Positions 33,693-44,922 of a stretch of DNA of 64,000 nucleotides are shown one piece after another (position 1 is the first letter of the stretch; every line of letters begins with the position of its first letter). The stretch covers positions 75,262,501 through 75,326,500 of the forward strand of contig NC_083869.1 in assembly GCF_032452875.1 (NCBI RefSeq), given 5' to 3'. A model generated the notes under the pieces. The model saw nothing but the letters and a program-made list of their open reading frames with translations. It was not told the origin of the DNA and searched no databases. The position numbers and the translations under genes were made by a program. Source of the DNA: Bos javanicus (taxonomy: Eukaryota > Chordata > Mammalia > Artiodactyla > Bovidae).

Positions 33693-33701
33693 AATAAGTG
33701 T

Positions 33702-34493
33702 GTTCAGTTCAGTTGAGTTCAGTCGCTCAGTCATGTCCGACTCTTTGCGACCCCATGAATCGCAGCACGCCAGGCCTCCCTGTCCATCACCAACTCCGAG
33801 AGTTCACTCAAACTCACGTCCATCAAATCGGTGATGCCATCCAGCCATCTCATCCTCTGTCGTCCCCTTCTCCTCCTGCCCACAATCCCTCCCAGCATCA
33901 GAGTCTTTTCCAGTGAGTCAACTCTTGACATGAAGTGGCCAAAGTACTGGAGTTTCAGCTTTAGCATCATTCCTTCCAAAGAACACCCAGGGCTGATCTC
34001 CTTTAGAATGGACTGGTTGGATCTCCTTGCAGTCCAAGGGACTCTCAAGAGTCTTCTCCAACACCACAGTTCAAAAGCATCAATTCTTTGGCGCTCCGCT
34101 TTCTTCACAGTCCAACTCTCACATCCATACATGACCACAGGGAAAACCATAGCCTTGACTAGACGGACCTTTGTTGGCAAAGTAATGTCTCTGCTTTTCA
34201 ATATGCTATCTAGGTTGGTCATAACTTTCCTTCCAAGAAGTAAGCGTCTTTTAATTTCAGGGCTGCAGTCACCATCTGCAGTGATTTTAGAGCTCCAAAA
34301 AATAAAGTCTGACACTGTTTCCCCATCTTTTTCCCATGAAGTGATGGGACTAGATGCCACGATCTTCGTTTCCGAATGTTGAGCTTTAAGCCAACTTTTT
34401 CACTTTCCTCTTCCACTCTCATCAAGAGGCTTTTTAGTTCCTCTTCACTTTCTGCCAGAAGGGTGGTGTCATCTGCATATCTGAGGTTATTGT
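33702..34493 (-). mobile_element. BovB 3' fragment (~0.8 kb)
   Basis: Antisense BovB starting with the (CAGTT)n tail directly after the third aataagtgt copy, and truncated at 'catatctgaggttattg' (the NNLRYAD segment). L1 backbone A resumes after it. Confidence 0.93.
33731..34360 (-). pseudogene. BovB ORF2 C-terminal domain, still open (209 codons)
   Basis: The minus strand keeps an uninterrupted frame for the post-RT C-terminal region of BovB ORF2. It runs from the 'ITSWEKDGETVSDFIF' segment through 'KSRDITLPTKVRLVKAMVF' and 'KKAERQRIDAFELWCW' to 'AWRAAIHGVAKSRT' near the element end. In the full protein this follows the RT palm; its role is not well defined. There is no YADD or endonuclease because of 5' truncation, and the methionine is internal. 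Openness reflects youth, not function. Confidence 0.85.
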
Positions 34494-35618
34494 AGTAGCA
34501 TCTAATTATTGCTTTAAATTGAAATTCTCCAATGACAAATAATCATGATCTTTTTGTACACTTATCATCTGTATATCTTCTTTGGTGAGGTGTCCAATTC
34601 TCTTGCTGCCCTCCCCTTTATTAAATTATTTACTTGTTGTAGAATTTTAAGACTTTATATATTTTGGATAAAAATCCTTTATCAGATTAGTGTTTTGCAA
34701 ATATTTTCTCTTGTTCTATGACCTCTCTTTTCACTTACTTAATAGTTTCTTCCACAGAACATTTATTTTCAATGAAATCCAATTTAATTTTTTTTTCTTT
34801 CATGGTTTATACTTTTGGCATTGTCTAAAAACTCATGGCCAAACTCAAAGTCATCTAAGATGATCCCCTATGCTATCCTCATTGTGTTTTTTCTATTGCT
34901 GTTGTTTTATGTTTTACATTTAGGACTCTAATCCATATTTGACTTATTTGTGTGAAAGGAGTAAAGTTTTTTACAGATACTTTTTAAATTTGTTGATGTA
35001 CAGGTGTTCCAGCACCATTTGTTAAGACTTTTATCCTTTTTACATTGAATAACCTTTGCTCTTTTTAAAACAGATCAGTTGATTATAGTTGTACAACTAT
35101 AGTTGACTATTCCTGGTATCTCCAGTCTGTTCCATTTATATTTTTAATTGTTATTTTGCCAGTACCACTCTCTTGATAGCTATAATTTTATAGTAAGCCC
35201 TGAAAACTTGAAGTGACAGCCCTCTGACTTTGTTCTTCTTAGTATTATGTAGGCTATTCTATGTTTTTTTTCTTTTCACACAAAGTTTAGATATATACAA
35301 AATGACTCGATGGGATTTTGGTTTGGATTTTGTTAAATCTATAGAAAAAAAATGGGAAGAACTGACATTTCAGTATTTTTTTTTCTGTCAGTAAGCATGG
35401 TATCTCTCTCCATTTGTTTAGGTTGATGTCTTTGACCAAAGTTTATAGTTGTCCTCATAAAGATCATGTGCACATTTTATTCAAATTATACCTAAGTGTT
35501 TCATTTTAGGTGTTAATGGAAATGTTACTGTATTTTTAATGTTGAATTCCAATTGCTGATTGCTAGTATACAGAAAAATAATTGGGTTTTATTATATGTA
35601 TCCTGTAAAGTCATTACT
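34494..35618 (-). mobile_element. Old L1 backbone A: ORF2, antisense, continued
   Basis: Antisense ORF2 in the expected order: 'tgtatatcttctttggtgag', 'ttttggataaaaatccttta', 'ccagcaccatttgttaag', 'ccagtaccactctcttgatagct'. Frames are fully decayed. Confidence 0.85.
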
Positions 35619-35829
35619 GTGCTGTGTGCTTAGTTGCTCAGTCGTGTCCATCTCTTTGTGACCCCATGGACTGTAGCCCGCCAGGCTCCTCTGTCCGTGG
35701 GGATTCTCCAGGCAAGAATACTAGAGTGGGTTGCCATGCCCTCCTCCAGGGGATCCTCCCAACCCAGGGATCAAACCCAGGTTTCCCACTTTGCAGGTGG
35801 ATTCTTTGCCATCTGAGCCACCAGGGAGC
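35619..35829 (-). mobile_element. Bov-tA SINE in L1
   Basis: Antisense Bov-tA: body 'cgtgtccatctctttgtgac', head 'atctgagccaccagggag'. L1 continues on both sides. Confidence 0.92.
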
Positions 35830-36916
35830 TATCACTTCTTAGTTCCATGAGTTTTTTGTTGACTCTTTGTGATTCTCCAGTGAATTACATCATGTGCAAA
35901 CAAAGTCAGTTTTGCTTCTCTTTTCCTAATCCACATACTTTTCATTTCTTTTCTTGTCTTATTTGATTAGCAAGAATTTTCACTACAGTGCTAAGTAAGA
36001 ATAGTGAGAAGGGGCATGTTTGTTCTTGGTCTTGGCGGTAAAGCTTCCAGTTTTTCATCATTAAGTATTATGTTCCTCAGTTTTAGCAAATGTTCTTTTT
36101 CAGGTTAAGCAACTTCCTCTCTATTCATTTGTTATTGAGGGCTGTTATGTATAGGTGGCAGATTTTTTTCAGAAATTTTTTCTGCATCTATTTATATGGT
36201 TACATGATTTCTTTAGTCTGTTGATGTGATGTTTTATGTTACTTGACTTTCAATGTTGAACTTAACTTGAAAAACTAAGATAATTTCCACTCAGTTGTAG
36301 TATATAATTATTTGTATACATTTTTAGATTCAATATACTGTGATTTTATTGAGAATTTTTGCATCCACATTCATAAAAGATGTTGATATTTAGTTTTCCG
36401 TTCTTGTAATGACTTCATCCAGTTTTACAGTAATGCTGATTTCATAAGATGAATTAGAAAGTGTTGCTTCTGCTGTTTTCTTAAAGAGACTCAAGAAAAT
36501 TGACAGTTTCTTATTTAGATATTTGACACACTTCACTGGTGAAACCATCTAGGTCTTAGATTTTCCACTTTGGAAAGCTGTTAATTTTTTGTTTGATTTC
36601 TTTGATAGATACAAACCTGTTCAGGTTATCAGGCTCTGTAAGTTTTGTTATTGTATATTGTGATAATCAAGGATTTCTTCTGGTTTTTAACTCAAATTTG
36701 TTAGTTACAGCTGTCAATTATATTTCTTTATAATTCTTGAATGTCTATGGGATCAATAGTTATGACATGTCTTTCAGTAGCTGTCTTAATAATCTGTGTC
36801 TTGTTCTTCCTTGTTAGAATAGCTAGAAATTTATTAATTTTATTTAACTTTGAAAAAACAGCTTTTTACATTATTGCTTTCCCTATTCCCTTTAAGTTTC
36901 AATTTAATCAATTTCT
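35830..36916 (-). mobile_element. Old L1 backbone A: ORF2, antisense, continued
   Basis: Continues with 'gagaaggggcatgtttgttctt', 'tcatttgttattgagggctg', 'acacttcactggtgaaacc', up to 'tcaatttaatcaatttct', where a second L1 has inserted. The backbone resumes at 40527. Confidence 0.85.
36899..36916. repeat. L1-in-L1 target-site duplication, left
   Basis: tcaatttaatcaatttct, matched by tcaattttattaatttct at 40527-40544 (two mismatches). Confidence 0.8.
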
Positions 36917-37867
36917 TTTTTAATTGAAATATAGTTGATTTATAATATTAGTTTCAGATGTACAACATAGTGATTCAATATTTTTACAGATGATAGTCAA
37001 CTTAAAGTTAATGCAAAAATATCTTTACTGTGTTGTACATTATATCTTGTTGCTAATCTATGTCACAGAGTACTTGTAGCTCTTAAATCCATACTGTATC
37101 TTACTTCATCCTCCTTCCTTCTATACACTGACACCAATTAGTTGTTCTCTATATCTGTGAAATTGATTCTATTTTTTATATATATATACACATTAAAAAA
37201 AATTTTATACATTTGTTTTTATTTTTTAGATTCCACATAAAAGTGATATGTATCTGACTTATTTCACTAAATGTAATACTCTCTAGGTCCATCTATGTTG
37301 TTGCAGATGGTCATTTCATTCTTTATTTGACTGAATCATATTCCATAGTATTTTATGTGTGTAAAATACACCACATCTTTGTCCATTCATCTAGTGATGG
37401 ACACTTAGGTTTTATCCCATATGTTGGCTATTTTAAATAAGGCTGGCTATGAATATTGGGTTTATACACCTATTTGAATTAGTGAGTTCGTGGTATCAAA
37501 AATATATATCCATGAGTAAAATTATTGAATCAAATGGATGTTCCATTTTTAGTTTTTTGAGAAATTTCCATCCTGTATTCCATAGAGCCTGAACCAATCT
37601 ATATTTCTACCAAAAATGTACAAGTGTTCTCTTTTCTCCACATCCTTGACAATATGGATTATTTGTGATCTTTAATGATAGCTATTCTGATAGATGTGAG
37701 GAGATATTTCATTATGGATTTAATTTGCTTTTCTCTGAAGATTAGCAATGCTGAGCATCCTAACAGGTGCCTGTTTACATTCTCTATGTATTTGAAAGAA
37801 TGTCTAGTCAGATATTTTGCCCAAAGTTAAATTGGGTTCTTGTTTATTTAGTTTTTACTATTGAATT
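36917..37867 (-). mobile_element. Nested L1 B: 3' UTR and ORF2 end, antisense
   Basis: Begins with a T-run and the L1 3' UTR ('aattgaaatatagttgattt', 'ttctctatatctgtg'), then antisense ORF2 C-terminus ('ttccatagtattttatgtg', 'ttgtccattcatctagtgatgg'). It is interrupted at about 37868 by a BovB. Confidence 0.85.
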
Positions 37868-37902
37868 CAAGTGGGCCTTTTACTATTGAAGTCAAGTAGG
37901 CC
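37853..37902. repeat. 25-bp tandem duplication at the L1/BovB junction
   Basis: ttttactattgaa-ttcaagtgggcc is repeated at once with two substitutions. The unit starts in L1 and ends in BovB, so it arose at or after BovB insertion. Confidence 0.8.
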
Positions 37903-39383
37903 TATGAAAGTATCACTACCAACAAAGCTAGTGGAGGTGATGGAAGTCCAGTTGAGCTACTTCAAATCCTAAAAGATGATGCTGTGAAAGTGCTGCACTC
38001 AATATTCCAACAAATATGGAAAGCTCAGCAGTGACTACAGGCCTGGAAAAGGTCAGTTTTCATTCCAATCCCAAAGAAAGGCAATGGCAAAGAATGCTCA
38101 AACTACTGCACAATTTCATCTCACGTGCTAGCGAAGTAATGCTCAAAATTCTCCAAGCCAGGCTTCAGCAATATGTGAACCGTGAGCTTCCAGATGTTCA
38201 AGCTGGATTTAGAGAAGGCAGAGGAACTAGTGATCAAATTGCCAACATCTGCTGGATCATTGAAAAAGTAAGAGAGTTCCAGAAAAACATCTATTTCTCA
38301 TTTATTGACTATGACAAAGCCTTTGACTGTGTGGATCACAACAAACTGTGGAAAATTCTTAAAGAGATGGGAACACCAGACCACATTATCTGCCTCCTGA
38401 GAAATCTGTATTCAGGTCAAGAAGCAACAGTTAGAACTGGACATGGGACAACAGACTGGTTCCAAATCGGGAAAGGACTATGTCAAGGCTGTATATTGTC
38501 ACCCTGCTTATTTTACTTATAGGCAGAGTACATCATGAGAAACGCTGGGCTGGAGGAAGCACAAGCTGGAATCAAGATTGCCAGGAGAAATATCAATAAC
38601 CTCAGATATGCAGATGCCACCCTTATGGCAAAAAGTGAAGAAGAACTAAAGAGCCTCTTGATGAAAGTGAAAGAGGAGAGTGAAAAAGTTGACTTAAAGC
38701 TCAACATTCAGAAAACTAAGATTATGGCATCTGGTCCTATCCCTTCATGGCTAATAGATGAGGAAATAATGAAAACAGTGAGAGACTTTACTTTTGGGGG
38801 CTCCAAAATCACTGCAGATGGTGATTGCAGCCATGAAATTAAAAGACGCTTGCTCCTTGGACGAAAAGCTATGACCAATCTACACATCATATTACAAAGC
38901 AGAAATATTACTTTGCAGAGAAAGGTCTGTCTAGTCAAAGCTACAGTTTTTCCAGTAGTCTTGTAGTATGGATGTGAGAGTTGGACTATAAAGAAAGCTG
39001 AACACTGAAGAATGGATGCTTTTGAACTGTGGTGTTGGAGAAGACTCTTGAGAGTCCCTTGGACTGCAAGGAGATCCAACCAGTCAATACTAAAAGAAAC
39101 CAGTCCTGAATATTCATTGGAAGGACTGATGCTTAAGCTGAAACTCCAATACTTTGGGCACCTGATGGGAAGAATTGACTGATTGGAAAAGACCCTGATG
39201 CTGGGCAGATTGAAGGCGGGAGGAGAACGCGATAACAGAGGATGAGATGATTGGATGGCATCACTGACGTGATGAACATGAGTTTGAGTAGGCTCCGGGA
39301 GTTGGTGATGGACAGGGAAGCCTGGCATACTACAGTCCAGGGGGTGGCAAAGAGTCAGACATGACTGAGTGACTGAACTGAAC
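37868..39383 (+). mobile_element. BovB inside nested L1 B (~1.5 kb)
   Basis: Plus-strand BovB from just upstream of the RT ('aacaaagctagtggaggtg') to the (ACTGA)n tail. It is 5'-truncated. L1 sequence interrupted at 'ctattgaattc' resumes after the tail at 'actgaattcttt'. Confidence 0.94.
38016..38966 (+). pseudogene. BovB ORF2 fragment (RT), broken
   Basis: The plus strand encodes the RT in pieces. 38016-38522 covers N-terminal RT, motif A (FIDYDKAFDCVDHNK) and motif B (CQGCILSP), ending at an in-frame TAG where other copies read a tyrosine codon. 38535-38966 covers the next block, where a 3-nt loss reduces YADD plus the next residues to YADATL, so the second catalytic aspartate is missing. 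Further stops follow. Inactive. Confidence 0.88.
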
Positions 39384-40184
39384 TTACTGAATTCTTTAAG
39401 CTATTTATCAATTTTGAATATTAACTCCTAATTGGTCATAGCATTTACAAAAATTTTCCCCCATTCAGCAGGTTGGTTTTCATTTTGTCAATGGTGTTTT
39501 TTGCTGTGTAGATTCTTTTAAGTTTAATTAGGTCCCACTTGATATTTTTGTTTTTACTACTTTGCCTTAGGAAATACTGCTATGATTTATGTCAAAAGAT
39601 GGTCTACCTATGTTCTCTTCTAGGAGATTTATGGTGTCCAGTCTTACATTTATGTCTTTAGTCCATTTTAGTTTATTTTTGTATATGGTGTGAGAAAATG
39701 TTCTGATTTCCCTTTTTAAAACATTGTTAGTCAGTTTTCCTGGCACCACTTTTTGGAGAGACTGTCTTTCTCATTTCATATTTTTACCTTCTTTGTTGTA
39801 GGTTAGTTGACCATAAGTGTGTGATTTATTTTTTGGCTCTCTAATGTGTGTGTGTGTGTGTGTGAGTACTGTACTGTTATGATTATTGCAGCTGTGTATT
39901 GTAGTCTGAAGTTAGGGAGCATGATATTTCCAGCTTTGTTCTTTCTTTCTTTTTTTTTCAATATTTCTTTGAAAATGTGAGGGTCTTTGATGGTTCCATA
40001 TAAATTTTAGAATTACTAGTTATATTTCTTGGAAAAATGTCACAGGTATTTTGATAAGGATTGCATTAAATCTGTAGAATATTTTGTATATGGCCAATTT
40101 AATAATATTAATTCTTCCTATCCAGGAGCATTGAATATCTTTCCATTGCTTTATATTTTCCTCAATTTGTCTTCATTCTGGTTT
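39384..40184 (-). mobile_element. Nested L1 B: ORF2 continued, antisense
   Basis: Resumes with antisense ORF2: 'aattaggtcccacttgata', 'ttgtatatggtgtgag', 'gtagtctgaagttagggagc', 'taaggattgcattaaatctg'. It ends near 'caatttgtcttcattctgg', where it joins 5' UTR-like sequence. Confidence 0.85.
39847..39866. repeat. (GT)n microsatellite
   Basis: Short GT array inside the nested L1. Confidence 0.8.
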
Positions 40185-40526
40185 ACAGCTAAAGTGTCAT
40201 CTTCCCTGGGTTGAACCCCAAAACTGGAATGTCTGATATGTAGCTTGAACCACTCACTCCCCACTGAGGATCTTCATCCATATAATCTCTTTTTTATCTT
40301 CCTCCCTGGGTTCAGGTCTTGACCTGATTGCTTCTCTTTTCTTCCTGTCTGATTCTGTGTGGATCATTCTTACAGCCTTGGTTGTACAGGAGTACAACCA
40401 GGCGGAGTCTTTCTGCCCTCTCTATTTCGTTTTCAGTGACAATTGTTTCTCATGTAGATGTATTTTTGTGTGTGTTATGTACAAGAAGTTCCATGGTTTC
40501 CTGCTCTACTATTTGATCTCCTCCTC
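40185..40526 (-). mobile_element. Nested L1 B: 5' UTR-like segment, antisense
   Basis: On the minus strand this begins ggaggagatcaaatagtag, like the 'GGAGGA..CAAGATGGC' start of mammalian L1 5' UTRs. It ends exactly at the right target duplication. It joins directly to mid-ORF2, so the rest of the 5' UTR, ORF1 and the ORF2 N-terminus are absent. Confidence 0.65.
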
Positions 40527-40544
40527 TCAATTTTATTAATTTCT
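40527..40544. repeat. L1-in-L1 target-site duplication, right
   Basis: Right partner of 36899-36916. L1 backbone A continues from it. Confidence 0.8.
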
Positions 40545-41430
40545 GATCCAATTTTTATTATTTATTTTTCCCCTCCTTATGTTCATGTTGTTCTTCATTG
40601 TTACATTTTCTAAAGTGGAAGTTCAAATCAGTGAGTTCACATCTTGTTTATTTCCTAATTGAAGCATTTAACTCTATAAACTTCTTTTTTGTTGAGTTAT
40701 ATTTTCTTTAGTTAAAATATTTAAAAACTCCCCTTGAGACTTTTTCTTTGACCCATATGTTACTTATTTAGAAGTGTTAAATCTCCAAATATTTTGGGAT
40801 TTCCAGCTGTCTTTTTGTCATTGATCTGTAGTTTAGAGATCAATAGGAGAGACTGTGGTCTAAAAGCATATTTTATATAATTTTAATTCTTTTAACTGTG
40901 TTAAATGTTTAAATCCCAGAATATGGTCTACTTTTCTGACCATTTTATGTGAGTTTAAGATGAATGCATATTCTGCTGTTGTTGGCTAAAGTATTGTATA
41001 AAATGTCCATTATATCTAGTTGATTTATGGTGCTGTTCAGTACAACTATATGCTTATTATTTTCTGCTTGCTATGTATGTCAGTTACTGGTAGAAATGTG
41101 ATAAAAATCTCCAACTATAAAAGTGAATTTGTCTATTTCTCCCAGAAATCTTATCAATTTTTGCTAAACATATTCGTGTGCTTTGTCGTTTGGGGTTTAA
41201 GTACTAAGGATTATTATGTCGTCTTGAAGAAATTACTCTTTTTATTTAATGCCTCTCTTTAGCTTTGATTTTTTTTTTCTCTCTTAAGGCTTTCTGAAGT
41301 TAGTATAGCTACTCCAGCTTTCTTTTGGTTACTTTTATATTGCTGTATATTTCTCTACCCCTTTGTTTTAATCTATCTGTGTCTTTGTGTTTGAAGTGGA
41401 ATTTTTTTTTAATATGGCATGTAGTTGAGT
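40545..41430 (-). mobile_element. Old L1 backbone A: ORF2 N-terminal half, antisense
   Basis: Resumes as predicted from the L1 order: 'tttacattttctaaagtgg'-type segment, 'caaatattttgggatttcc', 'gaatgcatattctgctgttg', 'agtatagctactccagctttc'. Confidence 0.8.
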
Positions 41431-41620
41431 GAAGTGAAAGTCGCTGAGTTGTGTCTAACTCTTTGAGATCCCATGGACTATATATATTCTGGCCTCTAGA
41501 CCAGAATACTGGAGTGCATTACCATTCCCTTCTCCAGGGGATCTTCCCAAGCCAGGGATGGAACCCAGGTCTCCCACATCACAGGCAGATTCTTTATCAG
41601 CTGAGCCACAAGGGAAGCCC
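41431..41620 (-). mobile_element. Bov-tA SINE in L1 with target duplication
   Basis: Antisense Bov-tA between catgtagttgagt (41418-41430) and catatagttgagt (41621-41633), one mismatch. Confidence 0.92.
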
Positions 41621-41712
41621 CATATAGTTGAGTAGAGTGCTGCTTTTTTCTTTTGTTTTGATTTTTTTTAATCATTATGGTAAGTCTTTGACTTTTTTGA
41701 AAATATTTCAGC

Positions 41713-42009
41713 AATTTATTTATTTATTTCCGGTTATGCTGGATCTTCACTGCTGTGCTGGCTTTCCTTTGGTTGTGACGAGTGAGGCCCGCTCTTTAGT
41801 TGAGGTACACAGGTTTCTCATTGTGGAGCCCCCTTTGTTGTAGAGTCCAGGCTGTAGGATATGTGGACTTCAGTATTTAGAGCACAGGCCCAGTAGTTGT
41901 GGTGCACATGGTGTTTCTCCATGGCATGCAAGATCTTCCTGGGTCAGGGATAAAATCTGTCGCCTGCTTTGGTAGGCAGACTCTTTACCATTGAGCCACC
42001 AGGGAAGCT
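41713..42009 (-). mobile_element. CHR-like tRNA-derived SINE in L1
   Basis: Antisense: TTTA-rich tail, 'gaggcccgctctttagttg', 'ccatggcatgcaagatcttcc', and a tRNA-like head ending 'ttgagccaccagggaagct'. Same family as 15385-15570 but longer. Confidence 0.75.
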
Positions 42010-42485
42010 AGACTCTGACTTTAATTGGTGTTTTTAGACCATTCACATTTAACATGATTATTGATATAATTGGATTTGTATATACCATATTTGTTACTCT
42101 TTTCTATTTTTTCCATTTATACTGTGTTATTTTAAAAACAAATATTCCCTTTTTTTCTGTCTTTTCTGATTTTAAGTAACTATTTCATTTTCTTTCCTCT
42201 CAGTATATCAATTATATTTCTTTTAGAATATTTTAGTATCTTTTCTAAGGTTTGTAGTAAATATTTACAACTGACTTAACTCCATTTTCAAACAGCAGAA
42301 CTCTACTTTTAAATAATACTATACCACTCTATGTATAGACCACATAACCTATAACAGGATATTCTCAATTCTTCCCTCTATCCCTTATAGTATTGTTTCC
42401 ATTCATTGTATGTATCTATAAGCTATTTTAACCCAATATATTGTTACTATTATTATATCAAAAAAATAGTTTTCTATTAGATCAG
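42010..42485 (-). mobile_element. Old L1 backbone A: ORF2 start region, antisense
   Basis: 'tttagaccattcacatttaac' and following text match antisense L1 endonuclease/ORF2 start. Strongly diverged. Confidence 0.65.
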
Positions 42486-43016
42486 ACACTTACTCCTTGG
42501 AAGAAAAGTTATGACCAACCTAGATAGCATATTGAAGAGCAGAGACATTACTTTGCCAACAAAGGTTCGTCTAGTCAAGGCTATGGTTTTTCCAGTGGTC
42601 ATGCATGGATGCGAGAGTTGAACTGTGAAGAAAGCTGAGTGTCGAAGAATTGATGCTTTTGGACTGTGGAAGACTCTTGAGAGTCCCTTGGACTGCAAGG
42701 AGATTCAACCAGTCCATTCTGAAGGAGATCAGCCCTGGGTGTTCTTTGGAAGGAATGATGCTTAAGCTGAAACTCCAGTACTTTGGCCACTTCATGCGAA
42801 GAGTTGACTCATTGGAAAAGACTCTGATGCTGGGAGGGATTGGGGGCAGGAGGAGAAGGGGACAACAGAGGATGAGATGGCTGGATGGCATCACTGACTC
42901 GATGGACATGAGCTTGAGTGAACTCTGGGAGTTGGTGATGGACAGGGAGGCCTGGTGTGCTGTGATTCATGGGGTCTTACAGAGTCAGACATAACTGAGC
43001 GACTGAACTGAATTGA
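42486..43016 (+). mobile_element. BovB 3' fragment (~0.53 kb) in L1
   Basis: Plus-strand BovB from 'cttactccttggaag' to the tail 'gactgaactgaattg'. A 345-bp frame (42650-42994) keeps the 'RFNQSILKEISPGC' C-terminal block. 5'-truncated. Confidence 0.93.
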
Positions 43017-43680
43017 AGGATGAAAAAGTTAATTCCTTAATTAATTCATTAAGTATTAATTCATTAATCCTTCTCTATCTCTTTTTGATAGATCCATAGG
43101 TCGAAATTTCTTAATCTATGTCATTTTCCATTTCTCTGGAAAAAGAATTTCACTTGTCTTTCAAGATAGGCAAATTTCCTCAATTTTTATTGTCTAAAAA
43201 TGACTTTATTTCTTACTTACCATTCAAGGATAAGTTTGCTGAATATAGAATTCTGTTTCTTTCTCTATACTTTTCATTTTAATTAGAAATACTTAGCACG
43301 TTAATCACAATTGTTTTAAATTCTAGGACTTTTTTTTCTTTTTCAAAATCTCCACTGCATCTGAGTTTAACCCTCATGATTGTTTGACTCTATACTATGG
43401 TTTTTCTTGCCTTTTAAAATGCTTTATAATCTTTTACTGAAAACTGGACATAATGTATGAGATAATAGAAACTGAGGTAAATAGGCTATTTTAGAGCTGT
43501 CTAAAAGTGGGCTGTGTTTCACGGTGGCTGTAACTATAGATGCCAAATGCTTCAATTTCCTCTAATAAACTTGTTTTTGTCTTAGTTTCCCTGACAACTC
43601 CTTCTTATATAATAGTCTGTGTCTTGAAGATCTCTCAGTTATAATCCACTGTTGTTATTATACTGGAACTGTGTTGATAT
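43017..43680 (-). mobile_element. Probable L1 backbone A 5' region (ORF1/5' UTR), antisense
   Basis: T-rich sequence with 'actgaaaactggacataatg', a motif I associate with antisense L1 5' regions. Low certainty because of divergence. Confidence 0.45.
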
Positions 43681-43893
43681 GTGTACGCAGTCCCTCAGTC
43701 ATGTCTCTTTGTGACCCCATGGACTGTAGTCTGCCAGGCTCCTCTGTCTATGGTATTATCTCAACAAGAATACTGGAGTGGGTTGCCATGTCCTTCTCCA
43801 GGGCATCTTCCCCACCCAGAGTTTCAGTCTGCGTCTCTTGCAGCTCCTGTATTGGCAGGCAGGTTCTTTACCACTTGAGCCACCTGGGAAAGC
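43681..43893 (-). mobile_element. Bov-tA SINE with target duplication
   Basis: Antisense Bov-tA flanked by ctgtgttgat at 43669-43678 and 43894-43903. Confidence 0.9.
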
Positions 43894-43903
43894 CTGTGTT
43901 GAT

Positions 43904-44609
43904 GTAGTGGTTAATATTGAGAAGAGGATGCATTCTGTACTATGGTGAGTAAATCTATATTCTTTTAATAGGTCAGACTCTCTGCACTATGAGCTTCAGA
44001 AAATTTCCTTAGGTCTTTTTTTGTCCTCTTACAGGAGGCAGGAAGGCTAGAAGGTCTGGAATTAACTAATTGTTCTCATCTTCCCCAGTTCAGATAAGGT
44101 TCTGGTAGTTTTTGTTGGGACCAGGTCTGTGTTATGAGGAACAAAATGCTTTGGGAATCTTTTAAAATGGTTACTTTCCCCCCAGATGTGTTTCAGAATC
44201 ATTACTTTTTTCTCCTACTACTCAAATCACAAGGGGATTATTCTCCCATCTTCAACATGAGAACCTGTTATAAATCCTGGTGTTAGAACTCATGAAAATG
44301 TGGAGGGTTATCTAAAACTATGACTGCAAGAGTTTTGACTCTCAAGCTACTTTACATTCAACTTTCAACATTTCATTAATGGTTGTTTAAGTATTTCTGT
44401 CTCTTGCTAACTCCAGAAGCTTCTGCTCTTGAAGCTGTGACTCTGTATCCACATATTTTTGCAACTCTGGAGTGGCAGTTTTCTTGTTAAATCAGAAAAA
44501 GGTATTGATTCAGTTTCTTCAGCTCTTTTCTTGTGAGTAATATGACTTCCATATTATTTACCTGTTGGAACAGATAGTGAACTATTGTTTCTAATTTTTA
44601 TTTTAGCCA
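43904..44609 (-). mobile_element. Probable L1 5' region continued
   Basis: 'gggaccaggtctgtgttatg', 'agatgtgtttcagaatcatt' and 'acatgagaacctgttataaatcc' look like antisense L1M 5' sequence. Weak call. Confidence 0.4.
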
Positions 44610-44660
44610 GTCTGCAAAGAGTTGGACATGACTGAGCGACTGAACTAAACTGAACTGAAT
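44610..44660 (+). mobile_element. BovB/BovA terminal 50 bp
   Basis: gcaaagagttggacatgac followed by (ACTGA)n-type tail. An extremely 5'-truncated copy. Confidence 0.8.
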
Positions 44661-44709
44661 ACATTACATACTAATATTTGACTGAACTTTCAATGTTCAT
44701 CTAGTAATA

Positions 44710-44914
44710 GTGTTAGTCACTCAGTGATGACCGACTCTTTGCTACCCCACGGACTGTAACCTGCCAGATTCCTTTGTCCACGGCATTCTCCAGGCAAGAT
44801 TACTGGAGTGGGTTGCCATTCCCTTCTCCAGAGGATCTAGCTGACCCAGGGATCAAACCTGGGCCTTCTGCATTGCAGGTGGATTCTTTACTGTCTGAGT
44901 TACAGGGAAGTCCT
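44710..44914 (-). mobile_element. Bov-tA SINE
   Basis: Antisense Bov-tA: 'gttagtcactcagtgatgacc' at the left, head 'gtctgagttacagggaag' at the right. Confidence 0.9.
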
Positions 44915-44922
44915 AATGTTTG

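Noticed and set aside
33831..34382. 183-codon plus-strand frame opposite the BovB fragment
   Set aside because: It is the antisense shadow of the BovB C-terminal domain. The same shadow recurs over other BovB copies (e.g. 11088-11561, 38708-39328).
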